Shown one piece after another: positions 34,559 to 43,748 of a DNA stretch of 64,000 nucleotides. The stretch is from Thermoplasmata archaeon (GTDB taxonomy: Archaea > Thermoplasmatota > Thermoplasmata > Methanomassiliicoccales > Methanomethylophilaceae). The stretch covers positions 186,001-250,000 of the forward strand of contig SUTB01000001.1 in NCBI GenBank assembly GCA_015063125.1, given 5' to 3'. Both the position numbers and the translations under genes were made by a program. Under the pieces are notes generated by a model, which worked only from the letters and a program-made list of their open reading frames with translations, searched no databases and was not told the origin of the DNA. How positions within the stretch are numbered: position 1 is the stretch's first letter; the number at the start of each line of letters is the position of its first letter.

Positions 34559-37500
34559 TTACCTGTCGGTGATCTCTTCGATCTTGCCTTCGAGATCCAT
34601 ATAGATGTCCTCGAGCTTCTCCTTCATCTCGTCGTCGGCATCCCACATCTCTCTTGCGATCGCTTCTTCGAGGATCTTGACCACGTTCATGGCAGCGAAG
34701 GGATTCTCATCGTGCATCCATTTATACACCTCAGGATCCAACAGATAGGATTCCGCAAGGCCGTCGTACATCCATTTCTCCATGGTCTTAGATGTGGCAT
34801 CCCATCCGAAGAGGTAGCCTGTGAACTTGGACACTTCGTTGGCTCCTGCGTAACCGTGCCTCATCAGACCCTGTATGAACTTGGGGTTCTGAATCTGACT
34901 CCTGAATGTGAGCTTCAGCGCATCGGACGAAGACCTGACCTTGATGTCCGAGCTGTCTGAAGTATCGCCTACATATGCCGAGACTTCCTCATTGCCCGAT
35001 GACTTGACGAATGCCGTCAGACCGCCGAGGTAACCATAGACATCGTCCATGTCGACAAGACCGATCTCCTTGTCGGGCATGTTCTTTACGATTGCCTCGC
35101 TGGCAGCGAAGCGCTTCTTGAATTGTTTGGTCATCTGTTTACCTTCGATGCCCCTTCCGTAGGCGAAGGACCCCCAGTCGGAGTACTGCTTAGCCAGGTC
35201 ACTGAGGTCCTTCCAGTCGCTGCTCTCAATGGACTTGTTCATTCCCGAACCGTACGCTCCCGGAGGGCATCCGAATATCCTTATCGATGCGTTCCTGCGT
35301 GCCTCGTCCTCGGCGAGGCCGGATGCAATGCTCTCGGTGACCTCCCTGCGGTAGTTGGCGGCGATGGCGTTGTTCTCGTCGTCCTCATCCAATTCGGACA
35401 CCAGCGATACGGCGTCATCAAGGAGTTCGATCAGGTTGTGGAAGACGTCCCTGAACAGTCCGGTTATGCGTATGGATACGTCGATCCTGGGCCTTCCGAG
35501 TTCGGATATCGGGATGACCTCCAGGCCGCTGACAGTGGTACCTGTCCAGACAGGCCTGACACCCATCAGCCATAACGCATATCCAATGTCCTCTCCGTTT
35601 GTCTTGAGCGTGTCCGTGGCCCATACTATGAGTCCGACATGTCTTGGATATGCGCCTTTCTCGGATCTGTACTTCTCCAGCATGATGTCGGCGTTCTTCT
35701 TCCCGACCTCCCAGGCCGACTGACTGGGGACGGTGGCGGGATCCAATCCGTAGTAGTTCCTTCCGGGCGGGAGGATGTCTGGGCCGCTGCGAGTTGGTGC
35801 TCCGGATGGTCCGGGCATAACATATTGTCCGTCCAATGCCTCGACGACCGCATCCAATTCCTCCTCAGTGGCATCCAGTTTGTCTTGGAGCTGTGCACAT
35901 ATGTACGATACTATCACATCAAGGCCTGCGGTTGGCGATGGTACCGATCCTCTTGCTTTGGAGATACATTCGTCGTAATCGTATCCTAGTTCCGAGAAAG
36001 ATGATATGAGGTCCCTTGCCAGCCGGATTTCGTCACCCGTGTATCCTGAATCTTTGAGTGCTCCGGGTAACGAAGGTCTATTGGCGAAACCGATCCTCGT
36101 GAAGGAGTTGACATATTCCTCCCTCATCGTTCCCTCGGGGATCCTTCCCAGGATGTGGAGCCCATCGCGGATCAGTTCGTTCCCTGCCTCCTGTATACGG
36201 TCGTTGAGTTCCGGCAGGTCTTTTATCACTTGTTCATCGGAGACATCCTCGCCCCATCCCAGGTCCTCGGCCATGGATGTTTTGAATGCTAGTTCCTTCA
36301 TCCTGTCGATGAGCACCCTCTTCCTGTCCCCTGTGATGTTCTCCTTGTTCTTCAGGTACTCTTGGAGCAACCCTTCCAGTATAGCGGCATCGCCATAGCT
36401 GTCAGCCTTGACCATAGGGGTGCAGGTGTATCCCACCAGGACAGCTTCCGATCTTCTCTTGGCTTGCAGACCCTCTCCCGGGTCGTCCATCTGGAACGGG
36501 TAGATGTTAGGTATGCCGTTCAGCACGATATCGGGACAACATTTGCCGGATAGTGAACCACCCTTGCCCGGAAGCCATTCTAGGGTGCCGTGGGTGCCGA
36601 GGTGGATCACGGCGTTCACGCCGAATCCCTCCTTCAGCCATCTGTAGAATGCTACATATTGATGAGGCATGACCAGCTCGGGATCGTGTATCATGGAGTC
36701 GCAGGCATCCAACCAGGACCTCATCGGCTGGACGGTGATCAGGATGTTGCCGTTGACAACACCGGGGATGATGGCCTTGCCCTTCTCGACCATGACGTCG
36801 CCCATGGGTTCGCCCCATTTCTCCTCCATCTTTTCTCTGATGAAATCGGGAATCGACGAATACCATTCGGCATAGTCCGTCTTAGGTATGAGGGCGACAG
36901 AATTCTTCGCCACATTCTCCGAGGTTGTCCAGTCCAGATTGTTGGTGACGTTGTCGAGCATCTCCTCGATCAGAGCCTTTCCGTCCTCGGGAATGTGGTC
37001 GAGGGTGTAACCTTCTTCCTTCAGTCTCTTGAGTATCCTAACGGCGCTTTCAGGGCCGTCCAGTCCGGCGGCGCTGCCTATGGCTCCGAAGTCTGGCCTA
37101 GATTGGTACATTATGATGGCGATCCTCTTGTCCTTCCTGGGTGTCCTCCTGAGGTCCGTCCAATTGCCTACGAGGGTCAGAAGATGGTCGATGCGGTCGT
37201 CAAGGGGGATGTTGACTCTCTTCCCAGACTTGTCCTTGACGGTCTGTGCTATGGGGACGCTGATGATCTCACCGTCCATCTCAGCCCAGGAGCTCTGGAA
37301 GGCGAATTCCTTCGAAGCACCTCCTTTGGAAATGGCCTCGTAATCCTTGAATTCGCCGTTGATCAGCATGGCATTGATGACGGGAACATTGAGGACCCTG
37401 CGGTAGAAGTTGAACTCGATCTCGTAGGAGCTGTCCGTCTGGCTGAAGGGTGTGTTCATCACAAGCGTGTCGATTATGACGATCCCATCCTCGGTAAAGT

Positions 37501-38209
37501 AGTTCCTGACGATCTCCGGAGTCTCCTTTCCTGTGAGGCCGGATGTGGATTCGAAGAACACCGGTATTATATTCAGATCGTTCTCCTCCGCTCTGCGGAT
37601 GAACGAGTCGATGTGCCTCAGGTTCCTGTAAACCCAGTAGGTGGCTACGAAAAGCAATCCGATAGTGGGCTTTCCGGGAACCAAATGTTTCTTGTAATCC
37701 TCTAGCGAGACATCGATAGGGAAATCAGGATGGTACACGCCGTGCTTCCTGGGGGTCTTCGGATCAGGGATCTTTCCCTTCACCAGGCCCATATGGTTCA
37801 GCAGCCAGTATATGATGCCGACATCATTGTCGAATCCGCGGTTCGACGCGTATTCGAACAGCAGTTGGAAGTCCTCGTCGGACCCGTTGAAGTACTTGCG
37901 GGTCAGCTGTGCCACGTCCGGAGTGGGGCAGAATACCATGACGCATTTGCACCCGGGGAGTCTGGTCTCGATCTTCTTGAAGAACTCGTCATCGAAAGGG
38001 TCCTTCTGACATCTGATGAGAACGAAATCCGCTTCCAGCATCCTATTTATGATCTCATGCTGGGCAAGTATGTCGTTCTTTATCTCGTCCGCTCTGCCGC
38101 AGCTCACTGCAATCGGGATGCTCTCTGTCTCGGAGACCTTGGCAGCAGGTTCTATGAACGTTGTCGGATCCATCATCCCGAAGGAGACGTGTACGATGTT
38201 GACTGTCAT
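34559..38209 (-). CDS. cobN: CobN-type cobaltochelatase large subunit (third copy)
   Basis: 1,216 residues with all CobN blocks: HLGTHGTLEWLPGK, DDPGEGLQAKRR, GPSGAPTRSGPDILPPG, WATDTLKTNGEDIGY. It follows an adenosyltransferase and an FMN reductase gene on the same strand with a 61-base gap, so it looks like the last gene of a corrinoid operon. ATG 38209 (MTVNIVHVSFG) is chosen over a TTG at 38233, because alignment with the second copy starts there. An inverted repeat CAGAG...CTCTG with GGATTATTA inside (38235-38253) lies just upstream. Ends TAA. Confidence 0.9.
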   Translation of the reverse strand: MTVNIVHVSFGMMDPTTFIEPAAKVSETESIPIAVSCGRADEIKNDILAQHEIINRMLEADFVLIRCQKDPFDDEFFKKIETRLPGCKCVMVFCPTPDVAQLTRKYFNGSDEDFQLLFEYASNRGFDNDVGIIYWLLNHMGLVKGKIPDPKTPRKHGVYHPDFPIDVSLEDYKKHLVPGKPTIGLLFVATYWVYRNLRHIDSFIRRAEENDLNIIPVFFESTSGLTGKETPEIVRNYFTEDGIVIIDTLVMNTPFSQTDSSYEIEFNFYRRVLNVPVINAMLINGEFKDYEAISKGGASKEFAFQSSWAEMDGEIISVPIAQTVKDKSGKRVNIPLDDRIDHLLTLVGNWTDLRRTPRKDKRIAIIMYQSRPDFGAIGSAAGLDGPESAVRILKRLKEEGYTLDHIPEDGKALIEEMLDNVTNNLDWTTSENVAKNSVALIPKTDYAEWYSSIPDFIREKMEEKWGEPMGDVMVEKGKAIIPGVVNGNILITVQPMRSWLDACDSMIHDPELVMPHQYVAFYRWLKEGFGVNAVIHLGTHGTLEWLPGKGGSLSGKCCPDIVLNGIPNIYPFQMDDPGEGLQAKRRSEAVLVGYTCTPMVKADSYGDAAILEGLLQEYLKNKENITGDRKRVLIDRMKELAFKTSMAEDLGWGEDVSDEQVIKDLPELNDRIQEAGNELIRDGLHILGRIPEGTMREEYVNSFTRIGFANRPSLPGALKDSGYTGDEIRLARDLISSFSELGYDYDECISKARGSVPSPTAGLDVIVSYICAQLQDKLDATEEELDAVVEALDGQYVMPGPSGAPTRSGPDILPPGRNYYGLDPATVPSQSAWEVGKKNADIMLEKYRSEKGAYPRHVGLIVWATDTLKTNGEDIGYALWLMGVRPVWTGTTVSGLEVIPISELGRPRIDVSIRITGLFRDVFHNLIELLDDAVSLVSELDEDDENNAIAANYRREVTESIASGLAEDEARRNASIRIFGCPPGAYGSGMNKSIESSDWKDLSDLAKQYSDWGSFAYGRGIEGKQMTKQFKKRFAASEAIVKNMPDKEIGLVDMDDVYGYLGGLTAFVKSSGNEEVSAYVGDTSDSSDIKVRSSSDALKLTFRSQIQNPKFIQGLMRHGYAGANEVSKFTGYLFGWDATSKTMEKWMYDGLAESYLLDPEVYKWMHDENPFAAMNVVKILEEAIAREMWDADDEMKEKLEDIYMDLEGKIEEITDR

Positions 38210-38234
38210 GATTGCATTGGATGTATGGTTCAAA

Positions 38235-38253
38235 CAGAGATAATAATCCTCTG
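38235..38253 (-). promoter_or_regulatory. Inverted repeat upstream of third cobN
   Basis: On the minus strand CAGAGGATTATTATCTCTG, a near-perfect palindrome 26 bases before the cobN ATG. Its GGATTATTA core equals the core of the element copy next to btuF (63775-63784), though the GTT prefix is missing. Confidence 0.35.
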
Positions 38254-38270
38254 TGCCAGAGTATTACTTT

Positions 38271-38837
38271 TCAGTTTTCGGTATGTTCTTTCAGCATCGC
38301 TGCCTGTACCTTCAGAGCATCTTTCACGTCGTCACCAGGTTCCCATATGTTCTCGGCGAATGCCCTTCTATCCAAAGCGAATCCGCAGCCGTCTCCGCCG
38401 ATGACCTCCATACCTATGAAGGATAGCATCTCGTCGAGGGCCTTGCGGGAGAATTCGGTCTTCTTCCCGCCACCTGCACCGCAGATGATGGCCTTCTTTC
38501 CTTTCACTGCAGACACCCTGTCGGGATCCTGTGGATCCAGAGGACGGCTGAGCCAATCCATGGCATTCTTCAGGGGACCAGGGATGGAATGGTTGTATTC
38601 CGGGGTGAATATCCAAACCGCATCGCATTCCGCCAACTGTTTCCGCGCTTCCGATACAGCGGATGGAGCAGGGAACTCGACATCTTGATTCATAAGCGGA
38701 AAGGTAGAGATATCCATGTAATCCACCACAGCCCAGTCCTTGACGATATCCGCCGCCATCGATGACAGCTGACGGTTGAACGATCCTTTCCGTATCGAAC
38801 CCACTATGAACAAAAGTCTCCTCATGTTATCACTCAA
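38271..38837 (-). CDS. NADPH-dependent FMN reductase-like flavoprotein
   Basis: 188 residues, flavodoxin-like. FMN phosphate loop GSIRKGSFNRQL near residue 13 and the isoalloxazine-contacting TPEYNHSIPGPLKNAMDWLSR are both clear. The start overlaps the adenosyltransferase stop by four bases. Members reduce FMN or quinones with NAD(P)H. Between a corrinoid adenosyltransferase and cobN, it may deliver the electron that makes Co(I) for adenosylation; this is inference from context. Confidence 0.85.
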   Translation of the reverse strand: MSDNMRRLLFIVGSIRKGSFNRQLSSMAADIVKDWAVVDYMDISTFPLMNQDVEFPAPSAVSEARKQLAECDAVWIFTPEYNHSIPGPLKNAMDWLSRPLDPQDPDRVSAVKGKKAIICGAGGGKKTEFSRKALDEMLSFIGMEVIGGDGCGFALDRRAFAENIWEPGDDVKDALKVQAAMLKEHTEN

Positions 38838-39370
38838 TATTCGATCCCTTTGCGGGCATCGATCCCCTTGTCCATAGGGTGTTTGATAAGCTTCATCTCG
38901 GTGATAAGGTCCGCGTATTCCTCGAGTTCCGGAGTCATCCCTCTGCCTGTGAGAACGATCTCCACATGCTTAGGTCTCTTCTCCAAGGAATCGATCAGTT
39001 CCTGCGATGTGATCAATCCTAAACGTACCGCATTCATGGCCTCGTCCAGGACGGCTATGTCGTACTTTCCGGAGGAGATCAATTCCTCTGATTTCCTCAG
39101 TGCCTCATGAGCCGCGTCGATGTCTTCCTGTTTGGGCTTATTGCCGACGAAATGGGCCAATCCCATGGATACCACGGTGATGTTCTTGAGGCAGGAGCAG
39201 GCCATCTGCTCCCCGTATCCCGCGTCGGGTTTCAGGAACTGCAGGAAAAGAACCTTCAATCCTCTTCCGGATGCCCTCAAAGACAGTCCGAGGGCGGCTG
39301 TTGTTTTGCCTTTTCCGTTGCCTGTGTAGATCTGCACAAGCCCGAGCTCTTTGCGGATATCCTCGTCCAT
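38834..39370 (-). CDS. cobA: Cob(I)alamin / cob(I)yrinic acid a,c-diamide adenosyltransferase
   Basis: 178 residues, CobA/CobO/BtuR family. The P-loop GNGKGKTTAALGLSLR (17-32) is the family signature for ATP used as adenosyl donor; EAMNAVRLGLI and the VEIVLTGRGMTPELEEYADLITEM segment follow. It makes the adenosyl-cobalt bond in corrinoid synthesis or salvage. First gene of the unit with the FMN reductase and cobN; a GATAAAACG box lies about 30 bases upstream. Confidence 0.9.
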   Translation of the reverse strand: MDEDIRKELGLVQIYTGNGKGKTTAALGLSLRASGRGLKVLFLQFLKPDAGYGEQMACSCLKNITVVSMGLAHFVGNKPKQEDIDAAHEALRKSEELISSGKYDIAVLDEAMNAVRLGLITSQELIDSLEKRPKHVEIVLTGRGMTPELEEYADLITEMKLIKHPMDKGIDARKGIEY

Positions 39371-39422
39371 ATGATCACCGAGAAAAGATGGCCCGGTGAG
39401 GATAAAACGATATGGTTAAGGG

Positions 39423-39440
39423 GCTGGGGTCTCCCCCAGC
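39423..39440 (-). terminator. Hairpin at the end of the guaA ATPase-subunit gene
   Basis: GCTGGGG - TCTC - CCCCAGC perfect seven-pair stem just after the stop at 39448, also next to the cobA promoter. The T-run is weak, so a terminator role is tentative. Confidence 0.4.
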
Positions 39441-39447
39441 TGAAGAA

Positions 39448-40428
39448 TCATTCCCACTCGATGGTGGCGCAGGGTTTGGGAGAGAGGTCGTAAAGTACAC
39501 GGTTGACGCCCTTGACCTCGGTCAGGATCCTCTGCGTGATCTTGTTGAGGAGCGGCCAGGGGACCTCCTCTACTGTGGCGGTCATGGCATCCTTGGTGTT
39601 GACCGCACGGATGATTACAGGCCAGTCCCAAAGGCGCTTCCCATCCTTGACTCCGGTGGAGCGGTAGTCCGGGACGACGGTGAAGTACTGCCACACTTTG
39701 CCCTCGAGTCCTGCCTTGGCGAACTCCTCGCGGAGGATCGCATCAGATTCGCGTACTGCCTCCAGACGATCCCTTGTGATGGCCCCGGTGCATCTGACAC
39801 CGAGTCCGGGTCCGGGGAAGGGCTGCCTGTAGACCATGTTGTCAGGTAGGCCCAGCTGTTTACCGACCACACGGACCTCGTCCTTGAACAGCAGCTTCAC
39901 AGGCTCGACGAGCTCGAATCCGAACTTCTCGGGAAGCCCTCCGACATTGTGGTGCGCCTTGACTCCATGACTCTCAAGGATGTCGGGGTAGATCGTTCCC
40001 TGTCCGAGGAACTTGCATCCCTCTACCTTCTTGGCCTCCTCTTCGAAGACATCGATGAATTCCTTTCCGATGATCTTCCTCTTCTGCTCGGGGTCGGAGA
40101 CTCCTGCGAGCTTGTCGAGGAACCTGTCCGTGGCATCCACGTAGACCAGGTTGGCCTGCATCTGGTTGCGGAACACGTCGATGACCTGCTCGGCCTCCCC
40201 TTTCCTGAGGAGTCCGTGGTTGACGTGGACGCATGTGAGGTTCTTTCCGATGGCCTTGATGAGAAGCGCTGCGACTACAGAGGAGTCGACCCCTCCGGAT
40301 AGTGCAAGGAGCACCTTTCCGTCGCCGATCTGTTTCTGCAGGGCTGCGACCTGTTCCTTGATGAATGCATCCGCGAGTTCGGGCGTTGTGATACGTTCCA
40401 TAGAATCCGGGCGTACGTTGCTGTCCAT
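39448..40428 (-). CDS. guaAB: GMP synthase, ATP-pyrophosphatase subunit
   Basis: 326 residues. N-type PP-loop LALSGGVDSS (41-50), IYPDILES, GGLPEKFGFELVEPVK and the GMP-synthase dimerisation end ITQRILTEVKGVNRVLYDLSPKP...TIEWE. In many archaea the glutaminase is a separate protein, and none is adjacent here, as expected for the split form. It aminates XMP to GMP. ATG 40428 is chosen because GAAGGTGA stands five bases before it; the upstream GTG lies inside that site. Confidence 0.92.
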   Translation of the reverse strand: MDSNVRPDSMERITTPELADAFIKEQVAALQKQIGDGKVLLALSGGVDSSVVAALLIKAIGKNLTCVHVNHGLLRKGEAEQVIDVFRNQMQANLVYVDATDRFLDKLAGVSDPEQKRKIIGKEFIDVFEEEAKKVEGCKFLGQGTIYPDILESHGVKAHHNVGGLPEKFGFELVEPVKLLFKDEVRVVGKQLGLPDNMVYRQPFPGPGLGVRCTGAITRDRLEAVRESDAILREEFAKAGLEGKVWQYFTVVPDYRSTGVKDGKRLWDWPVIIRAVNTKDAMTATVEEVPWPLLNKITQRILTEVKGVNRVLYDLSPKPCATIEWE

Positions 40429-40510
40429 TTGTTTCACCTTCAGTGAACTGATGGGAGGTGGACTGCATTAATTGTTTTTAGTATGTATTGTGCCGGACGA
40501 ATGTTCGAAA

Positions 40511-40801
40511 TCATTTCCTGAGTTCGGGTACCATGGCCATGACGACTTTCTTCAGAAGTTCTTCGTCATATGGCTCGGAGAACAGTATCATCTCTCCTCC
40601 GCCGTCATAGGGTAATGCGGAATCGTATTCCTTGAGCATGGTGGACGAGGCTTTGGTGATCTTCAGGAGTAGCCTGTCATCATAGATGCCGCCGAACAGG
40701 ATTCCGTCCATGTACAGGAGGTACTCGCCCATCATCTTGCGGGCAGTTATCTCGGGGAGTACGGATCTGACCTTTTCCAGAGAATTTGCGCCGGATGGCA
40801 T
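40511..40801 (-). CDS. TfoX N-terminal domain protein
   Basis: 96 residues. Pattern ARKMMGEYLLYMDGILFGGIYDDRLLLKIT is the TfoX N-terminal fold (KxMFGxxxxYxxGxxFA). In bacteria the full-length TfoX regulates competence; stand-alone domains like this are of unknown function and are patchily distributed, so acquisition from bacteria is possible. ATG 40801 follows the PHP stop by two bases; an earlier in-frame ATG at 40834 would overlap the PHP gene. Confidence 0.75.
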   Translation of the reverse strand: MPSGANSLEKVRSVLPEITARKMMGEYLLYMDGILFGGIYDDRLLLKITKASSTMLKEYDSALPYDGGGEMILFSEPYDEELLKKVVMAMVPELRK

Positions 40802-40803
40802 GT

Positions 40804-41463
40804 TCACATCTTCTTGAAGCCGCGGAGCATCCATTGGCTGATGGATTTTCCGCCGTACCTGAGGGTCTGATCGAAATGACGGCTGTGGCTGTGAGGCTCC
40901 TTGATCTCCCCGGACATGATGTAATCCACGGCCTCTCTCCAGTTGGCGATGGTATCAGGTAACTCCACATATCCCCATCCTATGCGTCCGGGCGTGTGTG
41001 CATCGGATCCGGCTGTTATCGGCTTGCCAATCTTCTTGGCAAGCCTCTCCGATTTGATGTTCGCCGAAGGGATCGAGCGTGCATTCCTCGCCTCGATTCC
41101 GTCGAAGGGATATTTCATCGTGTTTTTCTCCCCGAGGCCGGACCACCATCTGTAAGGGTGGGCGGCTATGGCGTATCCTCCGGCTTCATGGATCATATCG
41201 ATGGTCTCCTGGATGGAATACCCGCGGGGAATCAGTCTGTCTATGCCGAGTGCGACTATGTGTCCTTCCTTGGAAGATACCTCCTCGGCAGGGATGATTA
41301 TGACGTCCTTGTTATCCTTCAGCAGATCGTATGCCTTGAACTCGTTGTGATCGGTGACCGCGATGCAACCAATCCCATGAGCTTTCGCTGTCTCGACCAG
41401 CTGCTCCATGGTCGTGTACCCGTCAGGGGAGAACTCGGTATGCACGTGAAGGTCCGCTTTCAT
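40804..41463 (-). CDS. PHP-domain metal-dependent phosphoesterase
   Basis: 219 residues. PHP motif I DLHVHTEFSPDG, motif II AVTDHNEF, and later GYAIAAHPYRW and TAGSDAHTPGRIG give the metal-binding His/Asp/Glu set. The family hydrolyses small phosphates or nucleotides; the substrate is unknown. Its start overlaps the metG stop by four bases (ATGA), so metG-PHP-TfoX is one transcript. Confidence 0.85.
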   Translation of the reverse strand: MKADLHVHTEFSPDGYTTMEQLVETAKAHGIGCIAVTDHNEFKAYDLLKDNKDVIIIPAEEVSSKEGHIVALGIDRLIPRGYSIQETIDMIHEAGGYAIAAHPYRWWSGLGEKNTMKYPFDGIEARNARSIPSANIKSERLAKKIGKPITAGSDAHTPGRIGWGYVELPDTIANWREAVDYIMSGEIKEPHSHSRHFDQTLRYGGKSISQWMLRGFKKM

Positions 41464-43709
41464 CTCACGTCTGCTCCATCGATGATACCCGAATCATCAT
41501 CGATGGTTATAACGCAATCCTTTCCGTCGCCGAACGGGATGACGTTGTCTCCATCGACTATCGCCGTTACCATTCTCGGGGGGTTTGCAGGGAGCTTGAT
41601 GTCCTTGCCCATGAATTTGCCGTCCTTTATGGACGAGACCTTGATCGTCACAGCTTCGAACTGCTTCAGCTCGATCCTCGAGGACGAGTTCTCCATTCCG
41701 CAGTTGAGCTTCGTTCCGTTGGGGACATCGATGTTAGGCTTCAGGAGGGCCAGGTGGTTTCCGCCTACGGCCTCGTCGTCCGCAGCCATGAGCATTCCGA
41801 ATGATTCCACGCCGCGGAACTTGGCCTTCTTGAGGTTGGTGATGACCAGGAGCCTCCTGCCCATCATGTAGTCCTTGGGGAAGATGGATTTGATGTTCGT
41901 GACCAGCTGCCTGGGGCCGTCCTCTTCTGCGAGATCGACCTTCAGGACGTACAGCTTCTCCGCCTCGGGGTGGTCCTCGACGGACACTATGGTTCCGACG
42001 CGGATGTCCAGTTTCCTGAAGTCCGCGAAGGGCCCTGTGAAGTTGGCAGGCTGCTGTTCGTTGCTCTGCTTCTTCTGCTCCTGCTTGAGCTCGGGGATGT
42101 CCAGTTTCTTGAAAACAGGGACGGAGTCGTTCAGAGTCTGACCGACCTTCATTCCCTTGAGTGCGCCATCGATGCCAGCTGCCTCAATGGTACCTTCGTT
42201 GCCCAGGAATCCCCATACCTTCTCCGCAGCTGCGGGGACGTAGGGCCAGGACAGCACGCAAAGCGCCTGAACGATCCTGAGAACGTTATAGATGACCTTT
42301 CCGCAGGCCTCCTTGTCCTCCTTGACCAGTTTCCAGGGCGCTGCATCGTTGAAGTACTTGTTACCGAAGGATGACAGGTTCATGACGGCCTTGAGTCCCT
42401 TCTTGAAGTCGCAGTGGCTGAGGCACTCGTTGAACTCCTTGAGAGCATCCTCTATGGCCTTGGTGACTTCGGGGTCATCCTCTCCTGCAGGGATGGTTCC
42501 GAAGTTCTTCTTGGAGAAGTCCAGTGACCTGTGGAAGAAGTTACCGAGGTTGGCGACCAGTTCCGTGTTTGTCTTGGTCTGGAAGTCCTCCCATGTGAAC
42601 TCTGAATCGTGGGTGTCCGGCATAACGGCAGACAGGTAGTACCTGACGATGTCCGCATCGTACTTCTCGAGAACGCTGGGGATGTCGATGGCCCCTCCGC
42701 GACTCTTGGAGAGCTTTCCTCCGCCGATCATGAGGTACTCGTTGGCGGGGATGTCGTAAGGCAGATTCATTCCGCCGACACCCATGAGGATGGCGGGCCA
42801 GATGATGGAATGGAAAGGTATGTTGTCCTTTCCGATGAAATAGTAGTGCTTGCACTCCGGGTTCTGCCAGAACTCCTTCCAGTAGTCTGGCTTGCCAATC
42901 TGCCTGGAGTACTCTACGGATGCCGAGAGGTAACCGATGACGGCCTCGAACCAAACGTAGATGACCTTATCCTCCCAGCCCTCCATCGGGATGGGGACTC
43001 CCCAGGACATGTCCCTGGTGATGGCCCTGTCGGTAAGGCCCTCGCCCTGCAGCCAGTTCTGAGTGAAGGTCTTGACGTTGGATCTCCAGTAGTCCTTGTC
43101 CTTGACGTAATCGATGAGCCTGTCCGTGAAGGCGCTGAGCTTCAGGAAGAAGTGCTTGGTGGGCCTGATCTCAGGGGTGGAGCCGCACAGTGTGCAGTAT
43201 GGTTCCTTGAGATCGCCGGGTTCGAAGGTGGTGCCGCATGCATCGCACTGGTCTGAACGCGATTTCTCTGCTCCGCATTTGGGACAGATTCCCTCGACGT
43301 ACCTGTCGGGGAGGAAGCGGTTGCATTTGGGACAGAAGTACTGCTCTGTCTCCTTCACATAGACGTAGCCGTTGTCCATGAGTTTCTTGAAGATCTTCTG
43401 GGTGACCTCGAAGTGCACTGGGCAGTGCGTCTTGTTGAAGAAGTAGTGTATGTTCAGGTCCTCGATCGCTTTCTTGTTGATCTCGTGGTATTTGTCGGCA
43501 TACTGCTCAGGGGTCATGCCAGCCTTCTCAGCGGAGATCGTGATGGGTGTTCCGTGCTGATCGGATCCTCCCACCATGAGGACTTCGTTACCGAGGAGGA
43601 GGTTGTATCTCCTGAATATGTCTGGAGGCAGGAGGGATCCCGCCACGTGTCCGAGATGGATTGGCCCATTGGCGTACGGCCAAGCGATGTTGATGCAAAC
43701 CTTCGACAT
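41460..43709 (-). CDS. metG: Methionyl-tRNA synthetase with C-terminal tRNA-binding domain and extra tail
   Basis: 749 residues. HIGH-type PYANGPIHLGH (11-21), KMSKS-type KLSKSRG, and four CxxC zinc-finger pairs between about 125 and 185. An EMAP/Trbp111-like tRNA-binding domain begins about residue 560 (ADFRKLDIRVGTI) and would normally end near 665. Roughly 80 further residues follow (SSRIELKQFEAVTI...DDDSGIIDGADVR) that I do not recognise. Charges tRNA-Met for translation. Confidence 0.92.
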   Translation of the reverse strand: MSKVCINIAWPYANGPIHLGHVAGSLLPPDIFRRYNLLLGNEVLMVGGSDQHGTPITISAEKAGMTPEQYADKYHEINKKAIEDLNIHYFFNKTHCPVHFEVTQKIFKKLMDNGYVYVKETEQYFCPKCNRFLPDRYVEGICPKCGAEKSRSDQCDACGTTFEPGDLKEPYCTLCGSTPEIRPTKHFFLKLSAFTDRLIDYVKDKDYWRSNVKTFTQNWLQGEGLTDRAITRDMSWGVPIPMEGWEDKVIYVWFEAVIGYLSASVEYSRQIGKPDYWKEFWQNPECKHYYFIGKDNIPFHSIIWPAILMGVGGMNLPYDIPANEYLMIGGGKLSKSRGGAIDIPSVLEKYDADIVRYYLSAVMPDTHDSEFTWEDFQTKTNTELVANLGNFFHRSLDFSKKNFGTIPAGEDDPEVTKAIEDALKEFNECLSHCDFKKGLKAVMNLSSFGNKYFNDAAPWKLVKEDKEACGKVIYNVLRIVQALCVLSWPYVPAAAEKVWGFLGNEGTIEAAGIDGALKGMKVGQTLNDSVPVFKKLDIPELKQEQKKQSNEQQPANFTGPFADFRKLDIRVGTIVSVEDHPEAEKLYVLKVDLAEEDGPRQLVTNIKSIFPKDYMMGRRLLVITNLKKAKFRGVESFGMLMAADDEAVGGNHLALLKPNIDVPNGTKLNCGMENSSSRIELKQFEAVTIKVSSIKDGKFMGKDIKLPANPPRMVTAIVDGDNVIPFGDGKDCVITIDDDSGIIDGADVR

Positions 43710-43748
43710 TTTGAATCGGCACTCAATCGTGCATGCCTTATTTATGGC

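Noticed and set aside
39423-39440. Reading the guaA-end hairpin as a riboswitch for cobA
   Set aside because: It is a simple GC stem without the conserved cobalamin riboswitch elements, and archaea are not known to use that riboswitch.
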